The translations under genes were made by a program, and so were the position numbers. From Deinandra increscens subsp. villosa (lineage: Eukaryota; Streptophyta; Magnoliopsida; Asterales; Asteraceae), in contig JBCNJP010000017.1 in the NCBI GenBank assembly GCA_039602395.1, positions 7,123,238 to 7,187,237 on the forward strand: a DNA stretch of 64,000 nucleotides, read 5' to 3'. Below are positions 57,417 to 64,000 of this stretch, piece after piece (within the stretch, counting starts at the first letter, position 1; each line of letters opens with the position of its first letter). The notes beneath the pieces are model-generated. The model was given only the letters and a program-made list of their open reading frames with translations, had not been told where the DNA came from and made no database searches.

Positions 57417-59986
57417 ATTGGCATCAGAGCCATGGTCGAGAAAACGCAACCGAACGGTTGGTTTTTTCAAACTTTGTGTCCATATTGCTTGTTTTTGTAA
57501 CAAATGAGATGTTTTATCTTTTTGTTCTTGAAAGGTTTTTGAAGTCTCCTCCAAAGTTTTGTTCAAAACCTTATTTTCTGCTATGTTCTTGAAATTTGTA
57601 TTTGGGTTTTTGTGTTTGAACTTTGTCACACAAATCAAAATTGAGTTCATGTTGAGTTTGTAGAACTCAAACTTCTCCCAAATATTTCCCAGATTTTCTT
57701 CCGATGGTTGTAGAATTTTTAGTCAAAAACTTTTTGATTAAATTTATTAGTGTGAGTTCCAATGTTTTGAACAGTGAGAGTAGGTAGTAAGAGTGGTACA
57801 GTGAGAGTAGGTAGTAAGAGTGGTATTTACAGATTTTTTCTACACCATATCTTTATCCCATACTCTCTCTCTTACTATATATCTACATTTCTCACCCACC
57901 CTTCACCTGTGTACTTTGCTATATCTCTTCACGTGGGTCTTTGTAGCAAGAAAGTCAATGAGTATACCTTATCTCAAATTCATAAAAAAAAAAAAAAAAA
58001 AAAAAAAGAAACCAACCTTACGTCCATACCTTACCACATTCACCCACCTACACTCTACACTCTTTCTTTTCAACCATGACTCATGACTTATTTCTCTCTC
58101 TTCAAAAACACCATGAGAGATATTAAGAACATGTAAGTTGCAGGCTATGTAGGCGATGATGAAGATGGTTGAACGCATAGAACACAAGCGGGAAGCCGTT
58201 CGAGATCAGAGTTTTCTAGGTTGACGAAGGTGATAGTGATGATTCGACGTGAATCTTGGTTAATATTCAAGGTGTTGGAAACAGTTTCATGCGTTGATGA
58301 TCATCGATGGTTTGGGTTGATAAGGATGAAGGTCGAAGGTGGTGGCAACATAGTTCATGATCTGGGCTTCGGTTGTTGATGTTCGAGGATGATGGCTAGT
58401 TCAAGGTGGGTTTTTCCAAAAAGAAGATGATGGTGACGGGTCTTGGATACTGTTCGAAAAAGAAAAAGAAAATGGCAGACCTACTACTCAGTCTCCTCTT
58501 TTTAACAGTGTACTATATTATGGTTGTAGAAGAAAGGATGGGTCCCACGAAAAACTTAAACCCATCTCTTTCCTTCGTGACTAAACCCAGCATTGAAAAA
58601 AAAAATTTGTTTTACCGGAAAAACAATCCCCGTGAGAACTTCGATGTTCCGAGACAATCCATGCACCGGAAGAACACTTGTATATCTTCCGAGACAACTC
58701 CGAGAGAACTTCTTTCCGAGGGAACCAGAAAAGTTCCGGAGTAACCTGTTCACTCCGAGGGAACCACTTCTGCCAAACTCGAAAGCTCCGGAGCAACTTG
58801 TATGTTCCGGAGTAACATGAAGGTTCCGAGATAACTCGTTTTCAGTTGCTACGGAAGTTTCGAACTTAGTCCGGAACTTTCACAGTTAGTCCGGAACTTT
58901 CTCCCGAAGATAACAACTTACTTCGGAACATAGAAACTTACTCCAGAAGTGCTTCTGACATCTTTTCTGATCGCCGGAATATGCCCCTGGCCGCCGGTTT
59001 CATCTCTTCTGCTCTTATGGAGGTCACCGGAGATGATATTTGGGTGAATGTCAGTCACCGGAGAAGCTACTGGCCGGAATTCCTGTCGCCGGAAAAACGG
59101 GTTTCGCCGGAAAATCGATTCTGGAAATGATTATTTCAGTTGTATCCACCCAAAGCAACCGTCAAAGCTGCAAAAATCCATATCAACTCTTCTATCTTTC
59201 TTCAACAGTTTTGTGCAATCTCGAGAACCCGATGTTTCTCGCATTTCAGGTATACCGAAACTATACTTCCGTATCAGATTTACTTCGCTTTAGCAGACGT
59301 GTTATGAGGTGAAAATGATTTGGGGTTGTGCACAAGTTTGGGTTAAATTGTTACAGAAATGAGTTGCTGCTGTTTGGGTTTAGAAGTTATTATATTTGTT
59401 GATATTTGCATGGCTAGTTTGCTACTGATTGGGTTTGATTGATACAACAAAACATAGCAGATCAAGAACATGCCTTACTTTCTTTACTAGTGAATGCAAA
59501 AGTCTAGGGGGAGAATTTATGAGACTTTGTGCATGCCTTTGAAGAGTCCTTGAGCCATAACATATTTATGGTAAAAACAAAGGCAAGGTTTCTAGTTGAA
59601 AAAGGCAATTTATTTGAAGTGGTACTATCTTTGAAGTGAAGCATCGGTTTGGTATTCACAAGACGGTTGAATTATGGAATTGAATCTCAAATTTATCCTT
59701 GATCCTTATCTTGTTTACCTTTAACCACACTTAGGATGATGGTGCCATCCTTAAACGTAGTGTGTTTTGTTAAATTTTGGTAAACACCCTATGGGCTTTG
59801 CGGAAAAGGCTAGAAGGAGAACAACTCTTCTTCATAGGGGGAGCTTCACAAAGGAGAATGGCTAAATGAAAGATTTGAAATCGTATGAAGATCTTCTTGA
59901 AGTCAAGTTGCAAGAATACAAGAGAACCGATTGTCACAAGAGTTGAGTTGTTTATCCGTTTGTTCATCAACCAAATAGGGGGAGAT
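57417..59986 (+). other. Non-coding interior of the LTR element
   Basis: It begins with the primer site. A 25-base A run lies at about 57983-58007. From 58600 to 58950 the words TTCCGGAGTAAC, CTCCGAG and CCGGAACTTT recur in a loose, partly palindromic pattern. The last 500 bases hold retrotransposon-type linker sequence up to the purine tract at about 59974-59985. No reading frame over 120 codons and no retroviral-type motif. Confidence 0.7.
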
Positions 59987-60574
59987 TGTTGGGAATTCCC
60001 GAGACCGACGAGTTGAGATTTGGTGTGATGAAACTCAACGTACCACTTACCGTTTGACCGTTTGCACAACATGCGGTGAAGTTCATGACTCGAGACTCTC
60101 ATTAACCGAAGACATGGCAAAGTGACTTTATTATTTATTGTAACATTATGTATTTGTCACTAGTTACTAGTTGTTGGTTATTTACTAGTTTGCCATTGTT
60201 AGGTTAGTATATATAGTCTTTCTCATGTGAAAGACTAAGTATGAATGTATGCATGAGTGAGAGAGCATAGGACATGAATCTTTGAAGTTGTGTGGGTTCA
60301 TGAACACTTGTTCATGAACCTATAGCATGAGTGGTGTAGGTAAACTTGTAATCATTCAACTCCATCTTTGATTATCTATTTATCTTGTTCATCACTACTT
60401 CTATTTTATCCTCATCATCATCATCACATCTCAAACACCCAAGTAGAAGATCCGGTCCGTAATGTTCTTCCGGGTGTTTATATTTGTTCTACAAAGACGA
60501 AGCTCACAAAGTCTCCGATCCGCTTCCGCTGTGCCATCGGGGTTTGGCTTGGCTCACCGACCCCGGTTTCCACA
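59987..60574 (+). repeat. LTR 2 (588 bp)
   Basis: It shares the one-base deletion and GGCTTGGCTC with LTR3, so LTR2 and LTR3 are closer to each other than to LTR1. Confidence 0.85.
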
Positions 60575-60714
60575 ATAGGACGATCAAGGATAAATTTGAG
60601 ATTCAATTCCATAATTCAACCGTCTTGAAAATACTTGCCAAGAATACCAGAGAACCGATTGTCACAAGAGTTGAGTTGTTTATCCGTTTGTTCATCAACC
60701 AAATAGGGGGAGAT
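60575..60714 (+). repeat. 140-bp rearranged mini-interior
   Basis: After seven bases, 60582-60627 is an exact reverse complement of 59659-59704 in the main interior (46 bases). The remaining 87 bases match the normal 3' interior up to the purine tract. There is no primer site. Confidence 0.85.
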
Positions 60715-61302
60715 TGTTGGGAATTCCCGAGACCGACGAGTTGAGATTTGGTGTGATGAAACTCAACGTACCACTTACCGTTTGACCGTTTGCACAACAT
60801 GCGGTGAAGTTCATGACTCGAGACTCTCATTAACCGAAGACATGGCAAAGTGACTTTATTATTTATTGTAACATTATGTATTTGTCACTAGTTACTAGTT
60901 GTTGGTTATTTACTAGTTTGCCATTGTTAGGTTAGTATATATAGTCTTTCTCATGTGAAAGACTAAGTATGAATGTATGCATGAGTGAGAGAGCATAGGA
61001 CATGAATCTTTGAAGTTGTGTGGGTTCATGAACACTTGTTCATGAACCTATAGCATGGGTGGTGTAGGTAAACTTGTAATCATTCAACTCCATCTTTGAT
61101 TATCTATTTATCTTGTTCATCACTACTTCTATTTTATCCTCATCATCATCATCACATCTCAAACACCCAAGTAGAAGATCCGGTCCGTAATGTTCTTCCG
61201 GGTGTTTATATTTGTTCTACAAAGACGAAGCTCACAAAGTCTCCGATCCGCTTCCGCTGTGCCATCGGGGTTTGGCTTGGCTCACCGACCCCGGTTTCCA
61301 CA
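60715..61302 (+). repeat. LTR 3 (588 bp)
   Basis: Differs from LTR2 by as little as one visible base (GCATGGGTGG for GCATGAGTGG). It is followed by the TACAG duplication at 61303-61307. Confidence 0.85.
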
Positions 61303-62340
61303 TACAGATTTTAATATAATAATTTGTTGACATTTTATTCTTACTTATCAACTTGATCTGTATTCTTATTTAAAATAGCCAAGAGCCAATCGAAATTACT
61401 CTTTGGGAAAGAATTGCTTCACCTACGTTAATGTCTTTTCACGTGGAAAATCATTTCTATTACATTCCTAAAGGTGACCAAGTATTGAGGTAAAACATTC
61501 TATTACTATACCATATGAATATAATCATACCCTTATAAAACATGACATCACTAACACAACAATACTACTATAACAAAATATTCAATTGGAATCAACTTCA
61601 ACAACAACCATCGACCTTGAACTTGCAATAGAAGGTTACAATGAAGAAATCAAAAGGTAATAGCCACATTCAATATCCTAAAAAACATGTCTTTTACTAA
61701 TGCATTCTTTAATGACACAAAAAAATTCAAGGACAACAACATCCAAGTCTTCTTCCCATTACGGATACTAAACTGAAGAAGACATCAGAAACAATGTGAC
61801 TACCATTGCATATGTGCTTATAATTAAATGATCCAGAATCTATAAATGTAAGATATTATAAGCATATTACCACATTTACATCATCCATCCATGACAGATT
61901 AAAATTTTAAATTGTCTCAAATGGAATCACAGATTCTCCTACATTGCTAGAGTGAAGGAATTTTGTGTGAAATAGAAAGTGGTTTAGTCGACGATGTCCT
62001 CACTACAATAATAGTCTGCATCCAGAGGGTTCAGAGATCATTTGTAAGCATTGCGGAAAGATACAAGATCAGATAATCACGTAAGTACCTTACTACCATC
62101 AACCAGAAAAATGATCATACTAATCATAGAATGATAATGGTTCTTGTTTCTCATTATCAAAATTAGTAAAAAAAAATGATAATTTGGATATCAACTAACT
62201 GAAATATATATTCGTAATAGATACTGCGTCAATGGTACAATTTTTTACGGCATGTCCACAAATGCTGATTGTCTTTTTTGATGACGCACTGACAAAGGTT
62301 CTAGGAGTTGGAATAAAGGTAACAGGATTTTTTTTTACAG

Positions 62341-64000
62341 TCGTAATTCTAACAAATTCACCTACAAATGGGTAGATTTTGGTCAAAATTGAAGTCAAAA
62401 TATTGAAATAAATATTTTCATCCTGAAATCACTATTACTATTATGATGTTTTATTTTTACTTGGTACTTTTCTTCTTCTTAGCTACCTCTTATTTTATTC
62501 TTCAAACTAATTATTTTGTTTTCTTCAATTCCCACCAAGCAAGACACACACAACTAATTATTTTGTCTTTAGATTCCCCAGGTACTAAAGTTTATATTTA
62601 CGTTTCATGGTACACGTGCTCCTAAAATACTATGACACACATCAGTATTTACCCTTTCCATTTAATTTAATTATGTTCTACTTTACATATGTATGGGCTT
62701 CTACAATATATGAGACCATATTTAGGAGGCTTTTCACAACTATTTTCTTCCTTAAGACTTATACTTATGACTTATGCTCTTTTTAATGGCCGCAAACAAA
62801 ATGCGAACTGATCCGACTTCTTGACAAAATCACAGGCTGATTAGAAGAACTTCTGTATAGAAGAATAAAGAAACTCTCTTTTGGCTACTTATAAGGACTG
62901 GTTGCGTACCAAAAAGTCTAAAACATTTACCTTCAGCTATAATGGTCTTGATGTAAAGGTAGTTAGTGCCTCTTTGGTAAAGGCCAACTTTTATCATGTA
63001 ATTGAATAGGTGCTAAACAAAGCCCTAAAACAACACTTATGTAATTAAATTAAATAGGTGCTAAACAAAACCCTAAAACAACACTATTGTATGCCTGGCC
63101 TCTAATTTTTTGGTATGCTTAGCATAACCTATATCAAATAATGTCATAACAGCTATAACAAAGAAAAAGAGGCAACAAATCCCGCCGCAACGCGTGGGGT
63201 TCCTCTACTGCTTATATAATGCTATATAATATCAGTAACATCTATATAAAACTACACAAATACAATTAAAATAAAAGACAACCCGCCGCAACGCGCGGTC
63301 AGGGTTACTCGTATCAAATAAATTGCAAGGGTTCCTTTATCAACAGTGGAAAATAATATTTCATTTATATCAAATTTTAACTACAGATCTTCTGGCTTGA
63401 TGGTAAAATTTACTAAATTTTTTTAATTATGAGTCTCATCTTGATAGTTATATGTTTTTTTATTTTCGTTTTCTTTACATACTGTTATATAATACTACGA
63501 CATTGTATACCAAAGTTATCCTCGCACAGATGGCAAATTAAGTTTTCTCCAAATTGTAGTCGGCGATTTTGAGAACCGTGTAGGTGTTATTAGGCGGTCA
63601 TCACGTAGAAGAGTTATTGAAGTCGTCGTTTTGCGAGCTAGCCTCCAAGAAGTTTTCTGCCATTTTAGTACTTCACCACATCATCCTACCTCTCAGTCTC
63701 TTTATCCTCTTCAATCTTCAGTTCACTTTTGATTTTACATACATGCATGCATGAGAATCAAATATGTGTTTACTTAAATTATACCAAAGGTAACTACACT
63801 TTTTTTAACATCGTATTCTGTCACTTTTGATCTTACAACGCTTACTAATTTACATAATTATAATTATATTATATAAAACACACCAAAACTGTCATGAAAA
63901 ATGATATATATATTGAAGCCGAACCAATAACAATAACATTCCAAAGTCATACTACTTGTTTAAAATATTTCCAATTGGGGTCTAAATGATACCTCAAGCT
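62341..64000. other. AT-rich right end with Helitron-like hairpins
   Basis: No gene seen. CCCGCCGCAACGCGTGGGG (63181-63199) and CCCGCCGCAACGCGCGG (63283-63299) are hairpins with the GCAACGCG core of some Helitron 3' ends. They are followed by CTCTAC and TACTCGT rather than CTAG, so decayed plus-oriented termini are likely. These could close a Helitron that carried the RPA-like gene, which I could not confirm. Confidence 0.35.

Larger units (their letters stand above)
56828..61302 (+). mobile_element. Three-LTR non-autonomous retrotransposon
   Basis: Three LTRs start TGTTGGGAATTCC and end GGTTTCCACA: 56828-57416, 59987-60574 and 60715-61302. A primer site TTGGCATCAGAGCC follows LTR1 (initiator Met-tRNA type) and a purine tract AATAGGGGGAGA precedes LTR2 and LTR3. 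The main interior (57417-59986) has no gag, protease, integrase or reverse transcriptase, so the element relied on a partner, probably Copia-type. The second interior is only 140 bp. The outer TACAG duplication shows the whole three-LTR structure behaves as one insertion. LTRs differ by only a few bases, so it is young. Confidence 0.85.
56690..62340 (+). pseudogene. RPA70-like gene remnant split by LTR element
   Basis: Left of the LTR element, 56690-56826 holds degenerate coding sequence with a 30-bp internal duplication. Right of it, an exon (61379-61489) reads EPIEITLWERIASPTLMSFH, the LTLWG-type strand of an RPA70 DNA-binding domain. A later exon (about 61976-62080) reads WFSRRCPHYNNSLHPEGSEI, then ICKHCGK, the zinc ribbon of the third domain. 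The final exon-like piece (62221 on) gives DTASMVQFFTACPQMLIVFF. RPA70 binds single-stranded DNA and is often carried by plant Helitrons. The second zinc ligand is Tyr (CPHY for CPxC), and the LTR element interrupts the locus, so it cannot make a normal protein. Whether it was a host gene or a Helitron passenger is unclear. Confidence 0.6.

Noticed and set aside
57304..60744. Several short frames in the LTRs (e.g. 57326-57592, 60368-60744)
   Set aside because: They are repeated because the LTR is repeated, run across LTR borders, and show no retroviral or host domain.

Overview
This is an AT-rich, repeat-dense stretch of plant nuclear DNA. The evidence is plant-type genes with GT-AG introns (cystatin, mitochondrial ATP synthase 6 kDa subunit, SR splicing factor, RPA70-like) and a full set of plant mobile elements: Helitrons, hAT, PIF/Harbinger, CACTA-like ends, LINEs, a SINE-like unit and an LTR element with a Met-tRNA primer site. 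A eudicot is most likely. Asteraceae is my best guess from the general look of the repeats, but that guess is weak. Bacterial-style features (operons, ribosome binding sites, CRISPR) are absent.

Layout. 0-4.6 kb: decayed transposons, including a Harbinger transposase pseudogene. 4.63-7.22 kb: a 2.58-kb hAT-type element with an 8-bp target duplication, itself carrying Helitron ends and a long foldback. 7.5-8.9 kb: a TIR element between 340-bp direct repeats. 9.6-12.6 kb: a diverged AT-rich tandem array hit by a 5'-truncated LINE with a 12-bp target duplication. 13.0-14.9 kb: a small Helitron, a truncated cystatin copy and a full-length cystatin gene (minus strand) with a repeat-bearing promoter. 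15-18.7 kb: minisatellites, then a minus-strand Helitron remnant with a helicase fragment and two copies of an unknown small ORF.

21.1-31.2 kb is a near-perfect direct duplication of a 5063-bp dimer. Each dimer is a short monomer (A-B, 1279 bp) followed by a long one (A-C-B, 3784 bp); block C carries RPA70-like exons. 32.2-32.6 kb holds an ATP synthase small-subunit gene with a broken start frame. 35.5-36.2 kb is a LINE pseudogene. 37.1-45.3 kb is a minus-strand mosaic of exon-like pieces (one from an SR protein) with a Helitron 3' end at its left edge. Its putative promoter is triplicated at 45.15-49.06 kb, with a Helitron-ended 1064-bp block between the copies.

49.4-50.9 kb is a TIR element that captured the start of a TBCCD1-like gene. 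51.2-53.5 kb holds retroelement-like and tandem repeats. 54.3-56.4 kb is an unidentified spliced ORF on the plus strand. After it comes an RPA70-like gene remnant split by a three-LTR element (56.83-61.30 kb, 5-bp target duplication). The last 1.6 kb has only Helitron-like hairpins.

Few genes look able to make a product: the cystatin-like gene is the only clearly intact one. The window mostly records repeated transposon insertion, gene-fragment capture and very recent segmental duplication. All calls were made by eye; no alignments or searches were run. The near-identical arrays could be assembly artefacts.
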